A DNA stretch of 64,000 nucleotides, taken from positions 4,154,001 to 4,218,000 of the forward strand of contig NC_013061.1 in NCBI RefSeq assembly GCF_000023825.1. The letters are read 5' to 3'. The notes under the pieces were generated by a model, which did no database searches, was not told the DNA's origin, and was given only the letters and a program-made list of their open reading frames with translations. Of the stretch, positions 17,407-26,009 are shown piece after piece. The stretch is from Pedobacter heparinus DSM 2366 (lineage in GTDB: Bacteria; Bacteroidota; Bacteroidia; Sphingobacteriales; Sphingobacteriaceae). Within the stretch, counting starts at the first letter, position 1, and each line of letters starts with the position of its first letter. The translations under genes and the position numbers were made by a program.

Positions 17407-18855
17407 TTAACTAAATATTTCTATAAATGAAGCCCTTGTTTTTTTCCATTCTTCGTACAGCCGTGTATGCTGTTCATTTTGTTGAGGCACAGTTTCTTCC
17501 AGTACAAAAGGTTCGATTTCCGCTTTGCCCAAAGCTTTATTACAGATGTATACACCACCCACTACCGACGATTGCCTGTAACTGTTCCTGATGATTACCT
17601 TTTTTTGCAGCAGGTTTGCAATAAATTGTCGCAGCGTAGCACTTTGCACACCTCCGCCACAGGCCCATATATAATCCTGTTCATGCGTGGTTACACCACA
17701 AAGACTTTTATAATTCTCACTGATGCTGCAGGCAATGTCCCATAGGGTTGCCCATACAAAGCTGCCCCTGGTTAGCAAATGCGACACTGGCGCATCAAAT
17801 ATAAAACCACCACGGGTTAGTGGTGTTTTCTCATCGGCTACCAAAGAGCCCAGCGAGGCAATACACTGAAAATGGGTAACTTCCTTAAGCTCCCTTTCAA
17901 TCACATCATAACCTTCAACCGGATAAAAAATTTCTTTCAGGCGCTGATAATTCAGGCCCGTTACCCCTGCATTCGCTTCCAGGATAAAACTCCGCTCATC
18001 AGTATGTCGACTGGTCCAGGTGCGCTCCTGCTCATCAGTAATGTATTCACCTGTAATTTTAATGATCGGCGTAGTGGTACCCGAAACAATGACCACATCA
18101 TTTTCCAGTGGTTTGGTACTGATGATGGCCAATTGCGTATCTGCACCACCAACAATCACTTTTGCTTCCGGATTGATGGCCAGTGCGGTGGCCTCAGCTG
18201 GCAAAATGGTACCCAGTACAGTGCCCGACAAAGTAAGCGCGGGCAGTACCAAAGGGTCTATTTCAAATACATTGCAGAGTTGTTGCGACCAGTTGTGCTT
18301 TTCTACATCATACAGCAAGGTCTCTGAAGCCTGAGAATGTTCGTAGTGCAACACACCGCTCAGCTTATATTCTACCCAGTCGCTAATGCTCAAAAAGGTA
18401 GCAAACTCGTTCCAGATTTCTGGCCTTCTGTGTTTAATCCCTACAATTTTTAAGGCCGAGAACAATGAAGTAGGGTAACGGCCGGTTAGCTGATACACCG
18501 CACTCTTGTCCTTGATCATGCTGTCCCACTCCCTGCCCCTGTGATCAATATTTGGCAGGCCAATCAGCGATTCGCCTTTTTTGCCGATCAGCACGATGCC
18601 TTCACGCTGACTTGTAGCCGTTAAAGCCATCACTTTAACACCCGGTGCCTGGCTCAATGCCTTACCTGCCAAACGCAGGATTTGTTCCCAAAGCGCATTC
18701 GGGTCAAAATACAGTGCCTCCGGATAATATTCATCCTTATGGTTCTGCAGGTTCTCTCTTTCAATTCCCAGGATCTCTCCTGAAGTAGTTGCAACAGCCA
18801 CACGTACATTTCCAGTACCAATGTCAATTACAATATATGCTTCCTGATTTGTCAT
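17407..18855 (-). CDS. FGGY-family carbohydrate kinase (kinase 2), LsrK/EryA-like
   Basis: This 482-residue protein is a second FGGY kinase. It starts AYIVIDIGTGNVRVAVATTSG, with the phosphate-binding loop, and has TATSQREGIVLIG, NIDHRGREW and the catalytic aspartate in VGGADTQLAI. The ATP-binding loop is WACGGGVQSATLRQF. Its LNIDHRGREW-type segment resembles autoinducer-2 kinase and erythritol kinase groups more than xylulokinase. It starts 28 bp after the 2-hydroxyacid dehydrogenase gene. Two unlike FGGY kinases in tandem are unusual, which suggests either sequential phosphorylation steps or two substrates. The true substrate is unknown. Confidence 0.86.
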   Translation of the reverse strand: MTNQEAYIVIDIGTGNVRVAVATTSGEILGIERENLQNHKDEYYPEALYFDPNALWEQILRLAGKALSQAPGVKVMALTATSQREGIVLIGKKGESLIGLPNIDHRGREWDSMIKDKSAVYQLTGRYPTSLFSALKIVGIKHRRPEIWNEFATFLSISDWVEYKLSGVLHYEHSQASETLLYDVEKHNWSQQLCNVFEIDPLVLPALTLSGTVLGTILPAEATALAINPEAKVIVGGADTQLAIISTKPLENDVVIVSGTTTPIIKITGEYITDEQERTWTSRHTDERSFILEANAGVTGLNYQRLKEIFYPVEGYDVIERELKEVTHFQCIASLGSLVADEKTPLTRGGFIFDAPVSHLLTRGSFVWATLWDIACSISENYKSLCGVTTHEQDYIWACGGGVQSATLRQFIANLLQKKVIIRNSYRQSSVVGGVYICNKALGKAEIEPFVLEETVPQQNEQHTRLYEEWKKTRASFIEIFS

Positions 18856-18883
18856 GTCTGATTTAATCTGTAATAACGCCCAC

Positions 18884-19843
18884 CTAATTTACCTTTTCCT
18901 GTGCAAACCACGTCATGATCCTGTTGTTCATGATCTCGACATGGTGGTCCTCTACCTCATGCGTAGCCCCAGCAATGTGCGGTGTAGCCAGTACATTCGG
19001 CAGGTTAATGATGCGGTAATCTTTTTCATCAGGCGGTTCATGGTCAAACACATCCAGCACAGCACCTCTGATGCGCTTGTTTTCCAAGGCTTCCAGCAAG
19101 TCGTCACGTTTTACTACGCTGGCACGTGCCGTATTTACAAATATGGCATCAGGTCTCATTTTCGAGATCAGGCTTTTATCGATCATTCCTATGGTAGCCT
19201 CATTTACGGGAAGGTGGATCGAAACAATATCACTGCTGGCAAATACATCTTCCAGTGAAGTTTTGGTATACCTGGCATCAAAATTTTCCAGGTAAGGATC
19301 GTAAAATTTAATGGAACACGGAAAGTTCTCGACCATACTGGCTATGCGCTGGCCTACTGCACCAAAGCCAACCATACCGATGGTTTTACCAGCCATTTCG
19401 TTCCCTTTAAACTGCAGGTAGGAAGTGTGCGCATCCGCTGTCCAGTTCCGGTCCTTTAACCAGGCCACACCGGCATAAGTATTTCTCATCAGGTCAATTA
19501 CCGTTGCCAGGAACATTTCGGCTACTGCCTGCGCATTTCTGGCCGGGGTATGAAATACCGGGATACCCATTGCCTTAGCTGTTTCCAGCGATACGTTGGA
19601 AGGGGTTCCACGACATACGCCTATAAACTGAAGGTGTGGATTAGCTGTAATAACTTTTGCGGTAACGTGATCGTGTTCTGTAATTAAGGCATCAGCTTTG
19701 GTCTCTGCCAACAACTCAATCAGTTCGTCTTCATGAAATGCACGGCCAAGATCCTTCCATGGACGATAAACCACTTCGCCCAGTTTTTCTGCCAATGTCT
19801 GTTGTCCCTGCTCATTGTAAGGGGCCGTAATCAGTATCCTCAT
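18884..19843 (-). CDS. D-isomer-specific 2-hydroxyacid dehydrogenase family protein
   Basis: This 319-residue cytoplasmic protein is an NAD-dependent D-2-hydroxyacid dehydrogenase-family enzyme. The Rossmann domain contains the dinucleotide motif GMVGFGAVGQRIA near residue 155. The catalytic arginine, glutamate and histidine positions are visible in VNTARASVVKRDDL, VLDVFDHEPPDEK and ATPHIAGATHE. It sits between the MFS transporter (49 bp upstream) and kinase 2 (28 bp downstream). In this setting it could act as a polyol or sugar-acid dehydrogenase, although its family normally acts on 2-hydroxy acids such as phosphoglycerate, glyoxylate or erythronate derivatives. Substrate is inferred only loosely. 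Confidence 0.86.
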   Translation of the reverse strand: MRILITAPYNEQGQQTLAEKLGEVVYRPWKDLGRAFHEDELIELLAETKADALITEHDHVTAKVITANPHLQFIGVCRGTPSNVSLETAKAMGIPVFHTPARNAQAVAEMFLATVIDLMRNTYAGVAWLKDRNWTADAHTSYLQFKGNEMAGKTIGMVGFGAVGQRIASMVENFPCSIKFYDPYLENFDARYTKTSLEDVFASSDIVSIHLPVNEATIGMIDKSLISKMRPDAIFVNTARASVVKRDDLLEALENKRIRGAVLDVFDHEPPDEKDYRIINLPNVLATPHIAGATHEVEDHHVEIMNNRIMTWFAQEKVN

Positions 19844-19892
19844 ATATGCTTATTATTATTGTTGTTAAATGCTTATTTGTGTGTATGCTTAG

Positions 19893-21179
19893 CTAATTTG
19901 CCGCAACAACCGCTGCAGGCTCATTGGAATGGGCGGTTTTGGCATTATCGGGCAAAGTGATAAAGCGGGTCAGGATGGCACTCAGCAGGTACAGACCGGC
20001 AAGTATCCACACCACACCTTCATTACCCAGGCTGCCAATAAAAATACCCACAATGGCCGGGCCTACAAATACAGCCAGACCGGCACCAAGGTTTAATACG
20101 GCCATGGCAGCCCCTTTATCTTTTTTAACCAGGGATGGGACCAGGGCCGACAAAGGTACATAGCCCGCCAGCAGGGCACCCCATAAAACACCACAGAACA
20201 TCACCATCCAGAAACTGCTGCCAAACAATACCGGCGAATAATAGAACAGTAAAGTGGTAAGGGCACAGCCGATGCCACCAAACCACATCACCGTATTCCG
20301 CCAGCCAAAACCATCTCCTACAAACCCGAAGATCAGGTTAAAAGCGATATTAGCGGTAAATATTGTACCCCATATCTGCAGCCATTCTGTAGTAGTAAAG
20401 CCGTGCGCAGCCATATAAGTGGGCAGGAACACCGGAAATGCAAATTGCGCCGTGGTATTGATGATGCGGACAATCCCGCCCAGTAACACCTTAGGCTCCT
20501 CTTTCATGATGATGAGCCCCTTGGCCAGTTCTTCAGCTTTGGAAGAGGTATTTTTACCCGCCGAAGCTTCAAACTTGTCTTTATTTAATACCAAAGCAAA
20601 GAAAGCACCCAGCAATACCCAGAAGATAGAACTCCATAAGGTATCCAGATAACCCAGGTGCTCAATTGCCCAGCTCGAATAGTAAGCGCCAAATACGTTT
20701 AAACCGCCGGTAAAAACAAACCAGAACCATCCTACCGCAGCGCCCAGCTTTTTACCGGGACTGCGATAAGTTATCCAAACCAAAAACGAATAGGCAAATA
20801 GCGGATAGCCAAAGCCTCTTATAGCGTAAGTAATCAACATCACCCCAAAATTCAGATCGGGCAGGCCATAGCCCACAAAACCTGCAGTACCCAGAATATA
20901 AAGCAGCAAGCCCATCAGCATGGTCTTTTTTGGACCAAAACCTTCGGCCAGTACCCCGGAAAACCAGGAAGAAATGGCAATGGTTATGCCATAGACCGTA
21001 AACAGCGAGGCCGACTGCTGGATGGTCATTCCACGTCCGATCAGGTAGGGACTGAGCCAGCCCTGCTCCACGCCATCTCCCATCATAAAAATCATGATCC
21101 CTAAATAGCCCCACGCCAGCTGCTTTGGGATACCTGCCCTGCCGAGCAGGGAATTGTCTGAGTTTAATTCTTGTTTCAT
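19893..21179 (-). CDS. Pentitol-type MFS transporter (RbtT/DalT/CsbX group)
   Basis: This 428-residue protein is a 12-helix major facilitator. From memory of the ribitol/D-arabinitol transporters of Klebsiella, the match is strong: GIPKQLAWGYLGIMIFMMGDG near the start, EQGWLSPYLIGRGM, IQQSASLFTVYGI, GFGYPLFAYSFLVWITY, GWFWFVFTGGLNVFG and YYSSWAI line up with the conserved segments of the RbtT/DalT/CsbX family. It should import a polyol by proton symport. It is the first gene of the minus-strand operon with the dehydrogenase, two kinases and phosphatase, and is divergent from a DeoR-type regulator. Which polyol (ribitol, arabinitol, erythritol, other) is unresolved. Confidence 0.88.
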   Translation of the reverse strand: MKQELNSDNSLLGRAGIPKQLAWGYLGIMIFMMGDGVEQGWLSPYLIGRGMTIQQSASLFTVYGITIAISSWFSGVLAEGFGPKKTMLMGLLLYILGTAGFVGYGLPDLNFGVMLITYAIRGFGYPLFAYSFLVWITYRSPGKKLGAAVGWFWFVFTGGLNVFGAYYSSWAIEHLGYLDTLWSSIFWVLLGAFFALVLNKDKFEASAGKNTSSKAEELAKGLIIMKEEPKVLLGGIVRIINTTAQFAFPVFLPTYMAAHGFTTTEWLQIWGTIFTANIAFNLIFGFVGDGFGWRNTVMWFGGIGCALTTLLFYYSPVLFGSSFWMVMFCGVLWGALLAGYVPLSALVPSLVKKDKGAAMAVLNLGAGLAVFVGPAIVGIFIGSLGNEGVVWILAGLYLLSAILTRFITLPDNAKTAHSNEPAAVVAAN

Positions 21180-21268
21180 TTATATTTGGTTATTTGTTTA
21201 TCTGCCTTCGCGTTGTTCCGTTTTATGTATTCTGATCTTTCTTTTACCAAAAGAATGAAATTAAACAT

Positions 21269-21319
21269 AATAAAACAAAATAAAAGAGAAATAAATATTT
21301 AGAAAGCAATAATAAAACT
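21269..21319. promoter_or_regulatory. Helically phased AATAAA repeats between the MFS operon and the DeoR-type regulator
   Basis: Four near-copies of AATAAAA(C/G)A-like sequence start at 21269, 21279, 21290 and 21311, that is at spacings of 10, 11 and 21 bp. These place them on one face of the helix. They lie between the divergent transporter and regulator genes, where an operator is expected. AT-richness makes chance copies plausible, and DNA bending by phased A-tracts is an alternative. Confidence 0.35.
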
Positions 21320-21355
21320 TCAACATCAATCTGCAATACTCTTCATATTAAAGAA

Positions 21356-21384
21356 TTGTGAATTGTTTTAGTTTACTATATTTG
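21356..21384 (+). promoter_or_regulatory. Candidate promoter of the DeoR-type regulator
   Basis: A TTG at 21356-21358 and a perfect Bacteroidota -7 box TATATTTG at 21377-21384 are separated by 18 bp. Transcription would begin around 21391, about 67 bp before the ATG at 21458. The match to TTG-N18-TAnnTTTG is direct; activity is inferred. Confidence 0.55.
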
Positions 21385-21457
21385 GAGAATTATAGGTTGT
21401 ATTATAGAAATTTCGTAATATTAACAATCTATAAATAGTGTTTAAAGCCATTAATAA

Positions 21458-22222
21458 ATGAAGAACATTACCGAGCGCCATGAATTTATTATTCAGCAGC
21501 TGAAGAAAAACGGCAAAGTAAATATTATTGAACTTATAGACCTGATGAAGGTTTCGGGCGTAACAATAAGAAAGGATTTGAAACTCCTTGAAGACAAAAA
21601 CCTTCTTTTCCGCACCCGTGGCGGTGGGTCTATCAACAACCCTTATGCAACAGAACGTACCATCAATGAAAAAGAATTTATCAATTCTGAAGAAAAGCAA
21701 AAGATAGCCAAAGCAGCACTGTCCATTATCGGACAGAACGATTCGATCAGCATCGGTTCCGGGACAACCGTATTTGAACTGGCGCGCTGCTTATACCCCA
21801 GTAAACATTTAACCGTAATTACACCAGCTTTAAAAGTTGGGCTGGAGCTGAGCAACCGCCCCAATGTGGAAGTGTTACAACTGGGTGGCCTGATCAGGCC
21901 CAACTCCTCTTCCGTGGCCGGGGCACACGCCGAAAAGATCCTCGCCGAGATCTCTTGTGGTGTATTGTTCCTTGGGGTTGATGGGATAGACCTCGACTTT
22001 GGTTTTTCCATTACCAATATTGCCGAAGCTACCCTGAACCAGAAGATGATTGAAACTGCCCAGACACTGGTAATTATGGCCGACAGTACAAAGTTTGACC
22101 GCAGGGGCCTGGGTAAGATATGTGGATTTGAGCAGGTGCACTATGTGATTACCGACAGTAAGGTATCTCCGCAAACAGTAAAAATGATAGAAGACAAGGG
22201 CGTAAAAGTGATCATTGCCTGA
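21458..22222 (+). CDS. DeoR/GlpR-family transcriptional regulator
   Basis: This 254-residue protein is a DeoR-family repressor. The N-terminal helix-turn-helix (residues about 6-58) shows RHEFIIQQLKKNGKVNIIEL and the typical recognition region VSGVTIRKDLKLLEDKNLL, then RTRGGG. The C-terminal sugar-phosphate-sensing domain contains SIGSGTTVFELARCL and LGGLIRPNSSSVAG, with IMADSTKFDRRGL near the end. It is divergent from the polyol transporter operon across 278 bp, so it most likely controls that operon and responds to a phosphorylated sugar made by the kinases. It is followed by a strong bidirectional terminator. Confidence 0.93.
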   Translation: MKNITERHEFIIQQLKKNGKVNIIELIDLMKVSGVTIRKDLKLLEDKNLLFRTRGGGSINNPYATERTINEKEFINSEEKQKIAKAALSIIGQNDSISIGSGTTVFELARCLYPSKHLTVITPALKVGLELSNRPNVEVLQLGGLIRPNSSSVAGAHAEKILAEISCGVLFLGVDGIDLDFGFSITNIAEATLNQKMIETAQTLVIMADSTKFDRRGLGKICGFEQVHYVITDSKVSPQTVKMIEDKGVKVIIA

Positions 22223-22247
22223 TCATATTTACCAATATCAACTGTAA

Positions 22248-22283
22248 CAAAAAGCCCGGCAAAATTGCCGGGCTTTCTTTTAT
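22248..22283 (+). terminator. Bidirectional terminator between the DeoR-type gene and the response regulator
   Basis: A GC-rich stem GCCCGGC (22254-22260) pairs with GCCGGGC (22267-22273) across a short AAAATT loop, with T-rich sequence after it and A-rich sequence before it. It closes the regulator gene ending at 22222 and also the convergent gene ending at 22302. Confidence 0.85.
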
Positions 22284-22301
22284 CCTAAAAACAAGACCTT
22301 T

Positions 22302-22661
22302 TTAATTCAGCAGTTTATTGATCCTTTTAACAATGTAATCAATATCAAAAGGCTTGCTGATGTAATCATTTGCGCCGGCAGCAATGCTCCGCTCTTTATT
22401 CTTGTCATTCGCAGACATTACAATGATCGGAATGTGCTTTGTAAATGCATCGGTTTTAAGATCTGTACAAATATCAGTACCATCTCCGTCCGGTAACATT
22501 ACATCTAAAATAAATAAATCAGGCACAGAGTCTTTTAGTTTACTTTTTAGTTCATCAAATGACGAGGAAAGCTGTAGTTCATACCCTTCATCTTTCAATA
22601 AAACGCCAATAATGTATCTGATATCTTCATCATCTTCAAGCACATGGATTCTTTTGATCAT
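22302..22661 (-). CDS. Single-domain response regulator (CheY-like)
   Basis: This 119-residue protein consists only of a receiver domain. The acidic pocket is LEDDEDIRY (residues 8-16), the phospho-acceptor is Asp53 in LFILDVMLPDGDG, the conserved switch residue is in IVMSANDKN, and the lysine is in YISKPFD near residue 102. There is no output domain, so it acts by protein contact or as a phosphorelay intermediate. No histidine kinase is adjacent; the nearest is the hybrid kinase at 61758. It is transcribed alone and shares the downstream terminator with the DeoR-type gene. Confidence 0.93.
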   Translation of the reverse strand: MIKRIHVLEDDEDIRYIIGVLLKDEGYELQLSSSFDELKSKLKDSVPDLFILDVMLPDGDGTDICTDLKTDAFTKHIPIIVMSANDKNKERSIAAGANDYISKPFDIDYIVKRINKLLN

Positions 22662-22720
22662 AATTTAAATAGCTTTACGTTTAACTAATGGTTTCATAGC
22701 AACAATTTTGCCATAAATTC

Positions 22721-24037
22721 TCAGGTCCCTGCTTTTATCCAGGCCACAATATCATCAATCAATACTGAAGACACATTTGCCGGGCCGTCATATTGCTGCA
22801 AAGTACCTTTTTCTGTCTGAGAACTCAACAGATGGTTAAGGTCAGGATATAACTTAAGTGTAGCATTTTTTTTCTTTCCTAAAGCAGCACTCCACAGGTT
22901 ATAATCGGTTACTGAAACCTGAAAGTCGTTGCCACCCTGCGCAACAAAAATGCGTTGTTTCAACTTTTTAGCAGTTTCTACCTGTTTGTAATTGTTCAGA
23001 TCTATCCAGTAAGCGGCGGGCAATCCAAATAAAGCAGAATCGGCTTTTATAGTCCCCAGTTTTGTAATCCTGGTTACATCCAGCTTTTTGTTCACACTAT
23101 CGAGCATCAGTTTTCCTGCAGCCGTTGTATCTTTTGCAAGTTCAAAAAAATACCTGTTCTGTTCAACAATAATATCTGTTAAAGACCTTGCCGGGGCAGC
23201 AGCCAGTAAAATACCGTTCAGATCAGGCGCAAGCAGGGCTATTCTGGGTGCAAGCATTCCGCCTAAGCTATGGCCAAACAGATAGAGCTGTTTTTTATTT
23301 ACTTCAGGCAGGGTCCTGGCCAGGGCAATGGCAGCAAGTGCATCATCCAAAACTTCTTCCTTAACGGTATTTGCACCTACAAAATCCATCGGATAGACCT
23401 TTGTCCTTTTCACATAGCGTATGCTGGCGATCCCTTTGGAAGCCAGGCCCAGCGCAAGATCTTTCAGGGGCTTGTTGGGGCCCATGGTTTCATCCATATC
23501 CTGGGGCCCAGAGCCATGCACCAATACCACTACCGGATAGCCACTCCCCTTTTTGGGCTCAGTTAACATACCAACCAGGCTATGACCCGGTGTTTTTACA
23601 TAAATCTCTTTTTCTTTATACAAAGCAGTATCGGCGTAAACCGGCCGCGTATAAGCAGCAGCAGAGCTTTTCGGTTGCAGGTAAAGTCCAACTATTTTTT
23701 CTGTTTTATTAAAGGCCAGTAAAAAATTCTGTGAATCATTGGCAAACTTCACTTCAAGGATAACTGTGTAAAAATCTCCTTCTGTTTTGCTGCTTACCAC
23801 CCCTGCATTTTCCATCTTACCAAATTTCTCTGAGAGTTTTGCCCACAGGTCTTTTATATTGGCTTCTGTTACCTTGGCCTGGAAAGCCGGATCAAAATAA
23901 CTGTAGGCCTCGGTATATTTATCTTCCGACAAGAGCTTGAACAAGTCCTGTGAACGACCAAAAAGATTCAGGATACCCTGCGAAAATGAGGCAGTAGAAA
24001 TGAAAAGCGCTAAAAACAGCAATAATATTTTCTTCAT
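22721..24037 (-). CDS. Secreted alpha/beta hydrolase with an N-terminal DUF3887 domain
   Basis: This 438-residue protein has a signal peptide (about residues 1-20, ending ASFSQ). Residues about 25-125 resemble DUF3887, a small domain often attached to extracytoplasmic hydrolases. The rest is an alpha/beta hydrolase of the dienelactone hydrolase/serine aminopeptidase type, with the oxyanion region VVLVHGSGPQDMDET, the nucleophile elbow GHSLGG and the catalytic histidine near the end in PDLNHLL. It is probably a periplasmic esterase or peptidase of unknown substrate. It is monocistronic. Confidence 0.86.
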   Translation of the reverse strand: MKKILLLFLALFISTASFSQGILNLFGRSQDLFKLLSEDKYTEAYSYFDPAFQAKVTEANIKDLWAKLSEKFGKMENAGVVSSKTEGDFYTVILEVKFANDSQNFLLAFNKTEKIVGLYLQPKSSAAAYTRPVYADTALYKEKEIYVKTPGHSLVGMLTEPKKGSGYPVVVLVHGSGPQDMDETMGPNKPLKDLALGLASKGIASIRYVKRTKVYPMDFVGANTVKEEVLDDALAAIALARTLPEVNKKQLYLFGHSLGGMLAPRIALLAPDLNGILLAAAPARSLTDIIVEQNRYFFELAKDTTAAGKLMLDSVNKKLDVTRITKLGTIKADSALFGLPAAYWIDLNNYKQVETAKKLKQRIFVAQGGNDFQVSVTDYNLWSAALGKKKNATLKLYPDLNHLLSSQTEKGTLQQYDGPANVSSVLIDDIVAWIKAGT

Positions 24038-24114
24038 GTTATGGGTTTAGTTGTACCAAAGTTAGCATTAGCTTTAAATAAATGACTGGTCAGCCAACAT
24101 ATTTTAACATTTAA

Positions 24115-24145
24115 TTTGCAGGGTTTCTAAATTTAATTACTTTTG
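24115..24145 (+). promoter_or_regulatory. Promoter of the tRNA-Ala gene
   Basis: TTTG at 24115-24118, 19 bp, then TACTTTTG at 24138-24145 match the Bacteroidota consensus TTTG-N(17-23)-TAnnTTTG exactly. The predicted start near 24153 leaves a leader of about 30 nt before the tRNA. Confidence 0.65.
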
Positions 24146-24182
24146 CCCCACGCTGGTGGTTTTGAGCACCGGCAGGCCACAC

Positions 24183-24256
<74 letters not shown>

Positions 24257-24260
24257 CCGC

Positions 24261-24296
24261 AAAAAGCTCCGGATTAACCGGAGCTTTTTTGTTTTT
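24261..24296 (+). terminator. Terminator after tRNA-Ala
   Basis: AGCTCCGG (24265-24272) pairs with CCGGAGCT (24278-24285) across a 5-nt loop, followed by a T-run interrupted by one G. It lies 5 nt after the tRNA and ends its transcript. Confidence 0.88.
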
Positions 24297-24392
24297 CAGG
24301 CATTTCTTCTTTTCCCGGTATGGGCACAGCACCGCTCAGATAAATTTAACGGGATAAGCACAAATATTTTAAGCAAATTCCTATTTTAGTAC

Positions 24393-25997
24393 ATGATACA
24401 TGCCAACCTTCTTTTAATCCTTGCACTGTTTTTTGCCATGGCCCTGCTCTTTCTGCTCAGTCAGCGCTGGAAGATCTCCTACCCTATATTCTTAGTGATT
24501 GGCGGGCTCGGCATCAGTTTTATACCTGGCATGCCGGTCATCAACGTCAATCCCGACATCGTATTCCTGATCTTTTTGCCCCCGCTCTTGTTCGAGGCCG
24601 CATGGTATACTTCCTGGAATGATTTCTGGAAATGGCGGCGCTCCATCTTTTCGATGGGCTTCGGCCTGGTACTTATTACTTCCTTGGCCATAGCCTATTT
24701 TTCGGTCAGCATTATCCCGGGCTTTACCCTTGCATTTGGCTTTCTGCTGGGCGGGATCATTTCACCTCCCGATGCTGTAGCCGCCACTTCAGTATTAAAG
24801 GGTGTAAGCATGCCCAAAAGAGGCTTAACCATACTGGAAGGCGAAAGCCTGGTCAACGATGCCGCATCCCTCACCGTGTTCAGGTTTGCACTTGCAGCCA
24901 TCCTTACCGGTAAGTTTGTATTGCAGGATGCCGTTACCGATTTCTTCATCCTGGCCATCATGGGTGTTGTGGTGGGCCTGGTTATTGCTCACCTCCTGTA
25001 CTTTGTATTGAAATACTGGGCCAAATCATCCAATATCACTACCCCCATCACCTTAATAGCTCCCTATCTGATGTATATCGTAGCAGAAGAATTTCACTGG
25101 TCGGGCGTATTGGCTGTAGTCAGCGGTGGTTTATTCCTTTCTTTCCGTTCAGGTGATTTTCTAAATTACCATACCCGCATACAGGGCAAGGAAGTATGGG
25201 CCACTGTAGGTTTTCTGCTGAACGGCTTTGTATTTATCCTGATCGGACTGGAACTGCCGGTCATTGTGGCCGGACTGGAGGGCTATTCCATGGAAGAAGC
25301 CATTAAATATGCCCTCATCATCAGTGCCATTGTCATCATTGCCAGGATCATACTGGTCTATGCTTCGGCATTTATTCCCCGGTTTTTAAGTCCGCGTATC
25401 CGCAAAAGAGAAAAAAGTCCGGGCCTGAAACTGCCCTTCATCATTGGCTGGGCGGGTATGCGTGGCGTAGTTTCCCTGGCTTCTGCACTGGCCATACCGC
25501 TTACCTTAAATACCGGGGCGGCATTTCCGCACCGCAACATGATCCTTTTTATCACCTTTGTAGTTATCCTGGTTACGCTGGTATTCCAGGGCCTAACCCT
25601 GCCGGTGTTCCTCAGGGTACTTAAAGTGGAGGAAATTGACGAGCACATTCCCGAAGATGAACAGCTGGAAACCATCCGCATGCAGCTGGCACAAGAATGT
25701 GTAAACTACCTTAACCAGCATTACAGCAACGAAATGAGCCAGTTTGAAACCATCGCCCGCGTTAAGGAGCAGCTGGAAAGAAGCATCAGGGCTACTGAAC
25801 GCACTTTAATAGCGCAATCACAAAAAGAAGAGGTGGTATCGGTAAGAAGGCTTTACCGACAGATCATGCTGGAACTGATTGAGCTGAGAAGAAAGGGATT
25901 GAGAAAAATGAAAGCCACAAAAAAATACGACCATGAAGTACTGCGTGATATGGAAGACAACCTGGACCTGGAAGAAGCGCGCTTAAACAAGCATTAA
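24393..25997 (+). CDS. Monovalent cation:proton antiporter, CPA1 (NhaP) family
   Basis: This 534-residue integral membrane protein is a Na+/H+ or K+/H+ antiporter of the CPA1 group. About 12 hydrophobic helices span residues 5-405. The conserved ion-binding region is GIISPPDAVAATSVLKG and EGESLVNDAASLTVFRFAL (with the essential Asp), and GWAGMRGVVSLASALAIPL is the other family signature. A soluble C-terminal tail of about 120 residues, rich in charged helices, probably regulates activity. It is followed 12 bp later by the thioesterase gene, so the two are likely co-transcribed. Confidence 0.92.
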   Translation: MIHANLLLILALFFAMALLFLLSQRWKISYPIFLVIGGLGISFIPGMPVINVNPDIVFLIFLPPLLFEAAWYTSWNDFWKWRRSIFSMGFGLVLITSLAIAYFSVSIIPGFTLAFGFLLGGIISPPDAVAATSVLKGVSMPKRGLTILEGESLVNDAASLTVFRFALAAILTGKFVLQDAVTDFFILAIMGVVVGLVIAHLLYFVLKYWAKSSNITTPITLIAPYLMYIVAEEFHWSGVLAVVSGGLFLSFRSGDFLNYHTRIQGKEVWATVGFLLNGFVFILIGLELPVIVAGLEGYSMEEAIKYALIISAIVIIARIILVYASAFIPRFLSPRIRKREKSPGLKLPFIIGWAGMRGVVSLASALAIPLTLNTGAAFPHRNMILFITFVVILVTLVFQGLTLPVFLRVLKVEEIDEHIPEDEQLETIRMQLAQECVNYLNQHYSNEMSQFETIARVKEQLERSIRATERTLIAQSQKEEVVSVRRLYRQIMLELIELRRKGLRKMKATKKYDHEVLRDMEDNLDLEEARLNKH

Positions 25998-26009
25998 CCT
26001 ATAAGCATC

